From contig DJEG01000033.1 in the NCBI GenBank assembly GCA_002431305.1, positions 2,527-7,921 on the forward strand: a DNA stretch of 5,395 bases. The letters run 5' to 3'. Shown here in pieces: positions 1 to 5,395 of this stretch. The notes beneath the pieces are model-generated. The model had not been told where the DNA came from. It made no database searches and saw only the letters and a program-made list of their open reading frames with translations. The stretch is from Ruminococcaceae bacterium UBA5904. GTDB taxonomy: Bacteria > Bacillota > Clostridia > Oscillospirales > Acutalibacteraceae. The translations under genes and the position numbers were made by a program. Each line of letters starts with the position of its first letter. Position 1 is the stretch's first letter.

Positions 1-465
1 ATGCGTATACGCGAGGGCGACCCTCTGGAAATTTACACCGACGCGGACGGTGAGGTCATTTTCAAAAAGTATTCGCCCATGGGCGAACTGTCCGAATTTA
101 CGTCGCAGTACGCCGACGTGCTTTACAGGGCTACAAACATGCCCGTAATCGTGACAGACCGCGACCATGTAATTTCGGCGGCGGGTCTTTCAAAAAAAGA
201 TACGATTGACAAGCATATTTCGCAGGCTCTCGAAACTATTATGGAAAACCGCGGAAGTTTTATCGCGGGTACGGATAAATACGCGCTCTCCCCTGTCGAG
301 GGACTCGACAGAAACGCAGCCGTCGCATACCCGATAGTCGGAAGCGGAGACGTTTCGGGCGCAGTCGTTCTCCTGTTCGGAGAAAACGGAACGCTCCCCT
401 CGCAGTCGGAAATCAAATTAGCTCAGGTCGCCTCCTCTTTTTTAGGAAAACAGACGGAAGAATAA
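1..465 (+). CDS. spoVT: Stage V sporulation protein T (SpoVT), 5' end missing
   Basis: SpoVT is a DNA-binding transcription regulator of the AbrB family that tunes sigma-G-dependent genes in the forespore and influences spore coat and germination properties. The visible protein has 154 residues. It opens with RIREGDPLEIYTDADGEV, the end of the AbrB-like swapped-hairpin DNA-binding domain, continues through FKKYSPMGELSEF, and then has a GAF-like sensor domain (about residues 30-150) ending in ASSFLGKQTEE. From memory, Bacillus subtilis SpoVT is 178 residues and has a Leu at the position of the first Met here. That Met is therefore almost certainly internal and about 25 residues lie upstream of the window. 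The missing part would hold the conserved GIVRRIDDLGRVVIPKEIRR-type segment. The gene is complete at its 3' end (TAA 463-465) and is followed by a hairpin terminator. No ribosome site is visible because the start lies outside. Identity is very likely; the regulon in this organism is inferred. Confidence 0.93.
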   Translation: MRIREGDPLEIYTDADGEVIFKKYSPMGELSEFTSQYADVLYRATNMPVIVTDRDHVISAAGLSKKDTIDKHISQALETIMENRGSFIAGTDKYALSPVEGLDRNAAVAYPIVGSGDVSGAVVLLFGENGTLPSQSEIKLAQVASSFLGKQTEE

Positions 466-473
466 AATACAGA

Positions 474-508
474 TGACGGCTTACCGGTAAGGCGAGCCGT
501 CACGTTTT
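474..508 (+). terminator. Rho-independent terminator after spoVT, probably bidirectional
   Basis: The arms TGACGGCT (474-481) and AGCCGTCA (495-502) form a perfect 8-bp stem. A 13-base loop may close further by CC (484-485) pairing with GG (491-492). On the plus strand CGTTTTATTAT follows, a fair T tract, nine bases after the spoVT stop codon. Read on the minus strand, the same hairpin is followed by TCTGTATTTTATT. It can therefore also stop the convergent unit whose last reading frame ends at 510, although its T tract is weaker in that direction. Confidence 0.8.
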
Positions 509-509
509 A

Positions 510-604
510 TTATGCCCGGTCTTTAAAGACATCCGCAATATTATTCTCGTTAAACTTTATGCAGACGTCGTTGTTTATATTATCTTCTTTCTTTTGGCTG
601 TCAT
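510..604 (-). pseudogene. Possible very small gene with a one-base frameshift near its start
   Basis: A strong ribosome site, AAAGGAG (620-614), lies just after the stop of the 346-residue gene, and an ATG (604-602) follows at a 9-base spacing. As written, this ATG encodes only nine codons (MTAKRKKII) before TAA at 577-575. The frame one base back is open from 602 to TAA at 512-510, 30 codons long, and includes the stretch NDVCIKFNENNIADVF. It has no usual start codon of its own. One extra A in the A4 run at 595-592 would join the ATG to that frame and give a 31-residue protein rich in Asn, Asp and Lys, like its upstream neighbours. It could be a decayed gene, a sequencing or assembly indel in an A run, a programmed slip at A-AAG (590-587), or chance. 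I do not recognise the peptide. Confidence 0.35.
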
Positions 605-625
605 AATATTACGCTCCTTTTCTTT

Positions 626-1666
626 TCAGTTTATTTTTATTACGTCTTTAATCCCGTAAAATCCGCCGAATAAAACAAGCGTATCGTCATCCGCGCGTTC
701 AATGGAATAATTCATAAAATTTTTAAGTTTACATTCTCTGAAGAACTCCGATTCTCCCGAAGAATAATAATATGTAAACAATGCGCTTTGATTATAATCA
801 TAGTAAATGCATTTTTCATCATCCGCATATATCAGCAACTGATTTTCACCCGAATTAAAAACGACTTTCGATTCGGATTTATCAAAATCCGCGATAATAA
901 CGCTTGATTTTTTTGATTCGATTGATTCAGAGTACATAGCATTCGTAAAACTCATGCAAACGCCCTTGTCATTGTATTTTTTTACATAACCTCCCGAAAT
1001 TTTTTCGTCTGACTTCGGTAAAAAAACTTTTTCGTCGGGTGAATCGGGATTCGGAATAAACAATCCGTCGTAAAATTTGCCGTCAAAAACTTTTATGTCA
1101 TACTCGGCTTTAACCGGATGCGCATATACTTCTTTATCCTTTGAAATTTCGGGATAAATACGAAAAGAATAATATTTTTCCGTTTCATAATCATAACCGC
1201 TTACATATATGCCGTTTTCATCCGAATAAAGATAATTATGTTCCTCATAAAAATTACCGTAGTTTTCAAGACTTTCACTTATTGCCGAAATATATTCGCC
1301 CAAAACCTTGGTAATTAAATCCGAATCGCAGTCATAGAAAAATATATTTTTGTTCGTTATAAATGCGATAATGTTATCATACCGAGCGAACGAAAAAACC
1401 TTGCCGGGATTGAACAAAAATTCTCTCTTGCCGTCCTCATACACATAGATTCCGTGCCGTACTATCAGCGAATCATTATAGTAATATATTTTTCCGCCGT
1501 AGGAAATACAATGACGTTCGTACACTTCGGGAAAATCCGTACGCACCGTGAGAGCCGGGTAATAATGTACGGTATCGGTTCTGTCAAGGAAGATAAACGA
1601 AAACAGCATAAAAACCACGAAAAACACGCAGATAGATGAAAAAATAACTTTTTCATACTTTTTCAT
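626..1666 (-). CDS. Membrane-anchored protein of unknown function, possible degenerate beta-propeller
   Basis: I do not recognise a named family. The 346-residue product starts with a short basic end (MKKYEK) and one hydrophobic helix at about residues 7-27 without an obvious signal peptidase or lipobox site. It is therefore probably a signal anchor with the rest outside the cytoplasm. The remainder is rich in Tyr, Phe, Asp and Lys. It shows recurring short strand pairs split by turns, such as GGKIYYYND (57-65), NGIYVSGYDYETEKYYSF (151-168), EKCIYYDYNQSALFTYYYSS (284-303) and TLVLFGGFYG (329-338). This pattern resembles weak beta-propeller blades; the fold is inferred. The ATG at 1666 is supported by AAGGG (1680-1676) at a 9-base spacing. 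The gene overlaps the end of the 326-residue gene by 14 bases (1653-1666), which points to co-transcription and coupled translation. It is AT-rich, like that partner. Substrate or partner is unknown. Confidence 0.8.
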   Translation of the reverse strand: MKKYEKVIFSSICVFFVVFMLFSFIFLDRTDTVHYYPALTVRTDFPEVYERHCISYGGKIYYYNDSLIVRHGIYVYEDGKREFLFNPGKVFSFARYDNIIAFITNKNIFFYDCDSDLITKVLGEYISAISESLENYGNFYEEHNYLYSDENGIYVSGYDYETEKYYSFRIYPEISKDKEVYAHPVKAEYDIKVFDGKFYDGLFIPNPDSPDEKVFLPKSDEKISGGYVKKYNDKGVCMSFTNAMYSESIESKKSSVIIADFDKSESKVVFNSGENQLLIYADDEKCIYYDYNQSALFTYYYSSGESEFFRECKLKNFMNYSIERADDDTLVLFGGFYGIKDVIKIN

Positions 1667-2633
1667 TTACATTTTCCCTTCCGTACGGCGTTTCTGAAGT
1701 ATTAATATTATCAAACCCGATTTCCATAAAACCCATTGTATCTGAGTCGAACACGAGCGACAGCTCTTTTCTGCCGGAATCATTTGAAACTATGTCTCCG
1801 CCGATAATTTTTATTTCCCCGTTCGCTCTGACACTTGCCTTATTAATAAATAAGCTTATATTCCCTGTAAGTTCGAATTTATGATACTGTCCATCTTTTT
1901 TTAGCATAAACGTAACTTTTTTACAGTCGGAATCGATTTTAAATTTTTTCAATACAGAATTATTAAAGACATTATTTTTATTTAAAACCGTTTTAATAAC
2001 GGGTATTTTATCATTTTTAATATAACAGCCGGTTTCGGAGCTTTTTATGTTACAGAATTTGTCGTATATTTCATAGAATTTTTGGAGTCCGTCTTTTAAC
2101 GTATAATTTCCTATAATAACGTCAAACCAGTTTTCACCCTCGCAGGCTGAAAGCTTATCGAGTGCGAAATCATTAAAATCCTTAAATGCGCTGTCGCAAG
2201 TAAACGGCTTCGAACTGTCGCAAAACGCTTCAAAGCTGTATGAAAGCCTTTTCTTTACGTCGTACAGCGTATGAAAATTACCGAACGTGTATCTCGACGC
2301 GTAAATATCATCATAAACAGGGTCTCTGAGAACTGCGGGCAAATGTGAGTATTCTTTAAGACAATTTATAAATTCCGAATACTTCTCTTCGTCCGATAAT
2401 TTCATATTATCAAATACCGTATCATACGGCTTTACGCCGTTAAGATTGTATTTATTTTTAATAAAGATATTAAATCCCGGCAGAATTCTGTTTTCCGTCA
2501 GTCCGAGAACCCGCGGTTCGGCTTCATCCGAGAGACAAAAACTGTAACCGTCTATAAAATTTTTCGCCCCGGTGTACGTATGTATGGACTCATTATCAAT
2601 AAGCCGGGCAATAATCTTCGGTGTGCAATTCAT
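1653..2633 (-). CDS. Hypothetical soluble protein of 326 residues, first gene of a two- or three-gene unit
   Basis: No family is recognisable by eye. The 326-residue product has no signal peptide and no membrane segment, so it is probably cytoplasmic. Residues 1-200 look mixed and largely helical (for example DEEKYSEFINCLKEY at 81-95 and LQKFYEIYDKFCNI at 183-196). Residues about 235-310 alternate short hydrophobic strands (KKVTFMLKKDGQYHKFEL, KELSLVFDSD, GFMEIGFD) and suggest a beta-sandwich or barrel. Nine cysteines are scattered (3, 33, 91, 138, 146, 164, 194, 203, 237) without a CxxC motif, so a zinc site is not evident. The ATG at 2633 is chosen because AGGAG (2650-2646) lies 12 bases upstream, slightly long, and no better in-frame start exists. 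It has its own predicted promoter and is separated from the GH18 gene by a terminator. Its 3' end overlaps the membrane-anchored gene by 14 bases, so the two probably work together. Function unknown. Confidence 0.78.
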   Translation of the reverse strand: MNCTPKIIARLIDNESIHTYTGAKNFIDGYSFCLSDEAEPRVLGLTENRILPGFNIFIKNKYNLNGVKPYDTVFDNMKLSDEEKYSEFINCLKEYSHLPAVLRDPVYDDIYASRYTFGNFHTLYDVKKRLSYSFEAFCDSSKPFTCDSAFKDFNDFALDKLSACEGENWFDVIIGNYTLKDGLQKFYEIYDKFCNIKSSETGCYIKNDKIPVIKTVLNKNNVFNNSVLKKFKIDSDCKKVTFMLKKDGQYHKFELTGNISLFINKASVRANGEIKIIGGDIVSNDSGRKELSLVFDSDTMGFMEIGFDNINTSETPYGRENVNEKV

Positions 2634-2645
2634 TTGAGTCGGTCA

Positions 2646-2693
2646 CTCCTTTTCATGCTTACATTGTACCATATTTCTAATCAAAAAGGTCAA
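2646..2693 (-). promoter_or_regulatory. Predicted sigma-A promoter (extended -10) and ribosome site of the 326-residue gene
   Basis: On the minus strand, TGG (2671-2669) followed by TACAAT (2668-2663) makes an extended -10 element of TGnTATAAT type. A TTGACC -35-like box lies at 2693-2688 with a 19-base spacer, longer than the ideal 17, which the TG extension could offset. Transcription would start near 2656, leaving a leader of only about 23 bases that contains AGGAG (2650-2646). The position, directly between the terminator of the previous unit and the start codon, supports the call. Confidence 0.6.
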
Positions 2694-2702
2694 AATGAAA
2701 CC

Positions 2703-2735
2703 ATTTGTATCTTATTTGTAATTATTTTGTAATAA
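2703..2735. repeat. Three TTTGTA direct repeats at 11-bp spacing upstream of a promoter
   Basis: TTTGTA occurs at 2704-2709, 2715-2720 and 2726-2731 (TACAAA on the transcribed minus strand), exactly 11 bases apart, within consecutive 11-mers ATTTGTATCTT, ATTTGTAATTA and TTTTGTAATAA. The block starts 10 bases upstream of the predicted -35 box. One repeat per helical turn on one face suits either a regulator-binding array, an UP-like element or phased bending. It could also be chance in AT-rich DNA. Confidence 0.45.
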
Positions 2736-2774
2736 AAAAGTGAGACCGACAATTAATATCGACCTCACTTTTAT
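2731..2774 (-). terminator. Rho-independent terminator of the propeller-GH18 operon
   Basis: On the minus-strand RNA the arms 2772-2759 and 2749-2736 pair over 14 positions: AAAAGTGAG with CTCACTTTT, extended by GUCGA with UCGGU using two G-U wobbles. The loop is nine bases and the hairpin is followed by TTTTTTATT (2739-2731). The wobble pairs become A-C mismatches on the plus strand, so the structure is built for minus-strand transcription. It lies about 20 bases after the TAA of the GH18 gene. Confidence 0.88.
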
Positions 2775-2795
2775 TTACTTACTTATGAAAAACGC

Positions 2796-4781
2796 TTACC
2801 ATTTATCAAAATATCTGTTGAGCGTATTTTCGATTCCGCGCGCGACGGAGTTTTCATCATCCATAGTCTTATCGCATCCGACTCTGAAAACCATAACGCC
2901 TCCCGCGCCCGTCAGCATTGCATACGCGGTTTTATCCCCCGCGCTCGCGGGCGAGCAGAACGTTCCGTCGTACACCTGTCCGGAGTCCGGAACGTTATAA
3001 TACTTATTATCCCAGTAGTTCGCGGTTTTCAAATCACGCCACGTTGCCCAGTACGCGCTCGAATTTACGGGTCTGCCGTAGGCGGCGACGCCTATATTTA
3101 TCTTGCTAATATCCGCTCCGTTTTTAACGAAATCGCGCAGTCCCTCCTGTGCCTGCTGTAACGAACTCTGATAACCGTCGACATCGCATCCGTCGTACGC
3201 CATGAACTGAATCTGGTCTATGCAGTCGTACGTTTCCTTTGAAAGTCCGAGCAAGCCCGCAGACAGAGCCGCTGATATAATCGAATCCGATTTATACTCC
3301 TTTAAATCCTTATTAAGCTTTCCGATAAATTTATCGAATACCGCCCAGTCGGAAGCCGTCGCGGGATATTCCCAGTCGATATCAACGCCGTCGAAATCGT
3401 ATTTTTTCGTCATTTCTACGATTTTATCGGCTACCTTTTCCCAGTGCTTCGCCATATAAGTATTAACGCCGCTGTGACCGTTGCCCCATGCGCCGTCGGC
3501 AAGAGCCGTCACGATAAGTTTTACATTATGCTCCTTATTCGAACGCATTGCGATTATCTGTTTTAGGGCGTTTAACTCCTCAGCAAATTTTTCTTCGCCC
3601 GCTTCGCCGAAGTTCAAATTGCCGTCCTCGTCCCAGTGAACGGCGGCGAAAACGATAACGGTGCTGTACACGTCGTAAAATCTAGCGTAATTCTTCGCGT
3701 AATCTTCGCCTTTTTTAAGAATTTCGCTCGGAACGTCGCCGTCGAGTCGCTGATATGCCGTAACCTCGAAATTATCGGCGTTTCTCTTAGGCTCGTTATA
3801 AAGTTTCAACGACTTTATTTTTACGGGTTTCGTATCATCTCTGAATTTATCTATCGATAAGCGAATACAGTCTGTCGTTACGGTGTCAAACGAGCAAACG
3901 CGCATGGACTGTATTTTTTCCGTCTGATAAATATTGACCCATTCGCCGTCAATCAGCGCCTGTAATCTGAAATACTCAACGTCATTTCCGACCTCTTCGA
4001 TTACCGCCGTATTAAACGTAACGGAAGAATCCAATTTTATTTCGGCAACGCTGTTGTTCGTTGCTTTATTTGAATCCGCAGGAGCGTACACGGGAGACTG
4101 CGCAGTCCAGCACGAATTATCGTCCTTTAAAAGATTCTGAGCGTCCGCCTTTTCGTCTTTTGAAAGACTCTCGAACGTAATCGACGCATTTTTGATTAAG
4201 TTATCGGAACTGAATTCGGGTTTAATTAAATCTATGTCCGAATTGCCCGCAAACGAAAGATTTGAAACATAAGTCATAGATATCACCGCCGAACATATTA
4301 AAACGCCTGAAATAATTGATTTTAAAGCCTGTTTTCCGCTGTTACAGAAAACAAGAACAAGTCCGAATCCCGCCGACAATGCGGGATAAATAAGAGTCGT
4401 GGCTTTGAGTCCTTTTATAAACTTTTCAGCTGTGATTCCGCTGTCGAGTCCGAACACAAGCACGAGACTGTATATAAACATCACCGCGCCGATAACGGAG
4501 AAAATCAGATGTATAACGCCGAACGTTTTGCCGGGCTTTGACTCGTTTCTTTTCTCCCTCGTTATGGCGGAAAAAATCAAATACGCTATGTTTATTACAA
4601 TGCTTACCGCGCACAGTGTATACAGAATTGACACGACCGTCGTACCGTAAATCTGATTAATCCAGCTGTACGTTTTCACGGCTGATTGCGTAAATACGAG
4701 AGAAAATACGCTTAATACAAAAAATACGTACGACTCCGCGCGTGAGTTAAACGCATTATATACTTTTCTCAAAAACTTCAC
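2796..4781 (-). CDS. Membrane-anchored GH18 glycoside hydrolase with an F5/8 type C (discoidin-like) domain
   Basis: GH18 enzymes cut beta-1,4 GlcNAc linkages (chitin, N-glycans or peptidoglycan) with one acid Glu and substrate assistance. The 661-residue protein has five hydrophobic helices (about residues 18-34, 47-72, 88-111, 127-147, 154-173). Basic loops (REKR at 75-78, K85, K150) place the N-terminus inside and everything after residue 175 outside. Residues about 190-330 look like a discoidin/CBM32 fold (WTAQSPVY, VAEIKLDSS, EYFRLQALIDGEWVNIYQ, CIRLSIDKF, IKSLKLYNE). Residues about 338-661 form the GH18 barrel: FDGVDIDWEYP with D464, D467, D469 and catalytic E471, then IQFMAYD (524-530) and INIGVAAYGRP (561-571). 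The usual SxGG strand reads TALADG (425-430), and the usual final-strand Trp seems to be F632 in GGVMVFRVGCD. The start is GTG (4781-4779), set by AAGGAGG eight bases upstream and directly next to the stop of the propeller gene. Activity is likely; the substrate is unknown. Confidence 0.9.
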   Translation of the reverse strand: MKFLRKVYNAFNSRAESYVFFVLSVFSLVFTQSAVKTYSWINQIYGTTVVSILYTLCAVSIVINIAYLIFSAITREKRNESKPGKTFGVIHLIFSVIGAVMFIYSLVLVFGLDSGITAEKFIKGLKATTLIYPALSAGFGLVLVFCNSGKQALKSIISGVLICSAVISMTYVSNLSFAGNSDIDLIKPEFSSDNLIKNASITFESLSKDEKADAQNLLKDDNSCWTAQSPVYAPADSNKATNNSVAEIKLDSSVTFNTAVIEEVGNDVEYFRLQALIDGEWVNIYQTEKIQSMRVCSFDTVTTDCIRLSIDKFRDDTKPVKIKSLKLYNEPKRNADNFEVTAYQRLDGDVPSEILKKGEDYAKNYARFYDVYSTVIVFAAVHWDEDGNLNFGEAGEEKFAEELNALKQIIAMRSNKEHNVKLIVTALADGAWGNGHSGVNTYMAKHWEKVADKIVEMTKKYDFDGVDIDWEYPATASDWAVFDKFIGKLNKDLKEYKSDSIISAALSAGLLGLSKETYDCIDQIQFMAYDGCDVDGYQSSLQQAQEGLRDFVKNGADISKINIGVAAYGRPVNSSAYWATWRDLKTANYWDNKYYNVPDSGQVYDGTFCSPASAGDKTAYAMLTGAGGVMVFRVGCDKTMDDENSVARGIENTLNRYFDKW

Positions 4782-4796
4782 TTATTCGCCCTCCTT
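4779..4796 (-). promoter_or_regulatory. Ribosome site and zero-gap stop/start junction setting a GTG start
   Basis: AAGGAGG (4796-4790) lies inside the last codons of the propeller gene (Val-Lys-Glu-Gly-Glu), eight bases before GTG (4781-4779). The propeller stop TAA (4784-4782) touches the GTG with no bases between. This is a near-consensus site. It fixes GTG as the start and suggests reinitiation by ribosomes finishing the upstream gene. Confidence 0.85.
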
Positions 4797-5395
4797 AACT
4801 TTTAAGCAGATAACTCTGCCCGAGAAATCAGAGACAAATATATTCTCACCGTCCGACGCGGATTTTGAGAAAATCGGCGAACCGATATTGACGGTTTTCA
4901 ATATATCTCCGTCGGGATTCATAAAGTAAAGCTTGCCGTCCGACGCGCCGAAAACGAGCGTGTTATCGTCAAGTTTTAATATCGACGGTTCGACAGTCTC
5001 AGCCTCTGAGTTTGTGTACGGCGCAGTATAAATCAAAGCCGAACCGACCCCGACGGTCTTAATTATTTCGTCTTTATTTATATCATATATGACAATGCCC
5101 TTGTTCGCAGTAGGGATATACGCCTTTTCGCCGATAATCAACGGCTGTGCGCTCGACGAAAAATTATAATTTTCAACGTCTTTTTTCGTTTTAATCTTAC
5201 CCTCGTTTAAATCGACCGTCATAATCGCGTCCGAATCCGCGACAAGCAATGTATTTTCGTCGATTACTGCGGGAGTCGAGCTTCTGAATCTCAAATCCTC
5301 GTCCTTTATCTCGAAAATCTGCTTGCCTGTGTCCTTATCGAGAGCGGCGAGCGCGTCCCAATGAGAATTTACGATAAGTTTATTTCCTGCGACAC
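4782..5395 (-). CDS. PQQ-type beta-propeller repeat protein, 5' end missing
   Basis: The reading frame is open to the right edge, so only the C-terminal 203 residues are seen. The TTG at 5294 is an internal Leu codon, not a start. At least five blade-like repeats are visible, each with paired strands and a D/N-G turn: NKLIVNSHWDALAALDKDTG (the classic PQQ/WD40-like ALDxxTG signature), NTLLVADSDAIMTVDLNEGK, EKAYIPTANKGIVIYDINKD, NTLVFGASDGKLYFMNPDGD and ENIFVSDFSGRVICLKVKEG, which ends the protein. Such repeats occur in BamB-like scaffolds, quinoprotein dehydrogenases and surface proteins of clostridia, sometimes fused to phosphoesterases or other enzymes. No catalytic part is visible, so the missing N-terminus decides the function and whether it is secreted. 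It is directly followed by, and coupled to, the GH18 gene, which suggests a shared surface role. No promoter is in view. Confidence 0.85.
   Translation of the reverse strand, partial: VAGNKLIVNSHWDALAALDKDTGKQIFEIKDEDLRFRSSTPAVIDENTLLVADSDAIMTVDLNEGKIKTKKDVENYNFSSSAQPLIIGEKAYIPTANKGIVIYDINKDEIIKTVGVGSALIYTAPYTNSEAETVEPSILKLDDNTLVFGASDGKLYFMNPDGDILKTVNIGSPIFSKSASDGENIFVSDFSGRVICLKVKEGE

Noticed and set aside
1..3. ATG at the first base as the start of spoVT
   Set aside because: The residue lines up inside the AbrB-like DNA-binding domain, so the true start lies about 25 codons upstream of the window.
123..416. Minus-strand 97-codon frame inside spoVT
   Set aside because: It is antisense to a recognised gene and has no ribosome site or recognisable domain.
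480..491. Perfect palindrome CTTACCGGTAAG as an operator or attachment site
   Set aside because: It lies in the loop and arms of the spoVT terminator hairpin, which explains it well enough.
1454..1656. Short frames on both strands at the start of the 346-residue gene
   Set aside because: They overlap its membrane anchor coding region in other frames. The real frame has a ribosome site, an export anchor and a consistent composition.
2740..4650. Several plus-strand open frames of 63-86 codons opposite the GH18 gene
   Set aside because: They lie antisense to a clear protein-coding gene, lack ribosome sites and family features, and have low-complexity Ser/Arg/Pro composition typical of shadow frames.
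5292..5294. TTG as the start of the propeller gene
   Set aside because: The frame stays open to the window edge and the upstream codons continue a propeller blade with an ALDxxTG signature. The TTG is an internal Leu.
1..5395. CRISPR array, tRNA or rRNA genes, insertion sequence or phage parts
   Set aside because: No regularly spaced repeats, cloverleaf structures, terminal inverted repeats, transposase or integrase motifs were seen on either strand.

Overview
The window looks like chromosomal DNA from an endospore-forming member of the Firmicutes, most likely a clostridial lineage. The main evidence is the first gene, which reads as SpoVT, a forespore regulator found in spore formers. Strong AGGAGG-type ribosome sites and hairpin-plus-T terminators fit this. 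I would not name a genus.

Layout: bases 1-465 (+) carry spoVT, cut by the window edge so that about 25 N-terminal residues are missing. It faces a minus-strand unit across a hairpin terminator at 474-508. The minus-strand unit spans about 510-2690. It has its own predicted promoter (extended -10) preceded by three helically phased TTTGTA repeats. It encodes a 326-residue soluble protein of unknown function, an overlapping 346-residue single-pass membrane-anchored protein that looks like a degenerate beta-propeller, and possibly a very small third gene whose frame is broken by one base. A second minus-strand unit enters from beyond the right edge. It encodes a PQQ-type beta-propeller protein (5' part missing), followed with zero gap by a 661-residue membrane protein: five predicted membrane helices, a discoidin-like (F5/8 type C) domain and a C-terminal glycoside hydrolase family 18 domain. 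It ends in a clear rho-independent terminator at 2731-2774.

Function: the propeller and GH18 genes are coupled and probably serve a common cell-surface role, with the GH18 enzyme held outside the membrane and acting on a GlcNAc-containing polymer (peptidoglycan, chitin or a glycan). The substrate is not readable from sequence. The 326/346-residue pair is AT-richer than its surroundings and matches no family I recognise. It may be a recent or fast-evolving insertion between spoVT and the surface operon. No RNA genes, insertion sequences, CRISPR arrays or known defence genes were seen. The least familiar part is the 510-2735 unit, but nothing in it establishes a new system.
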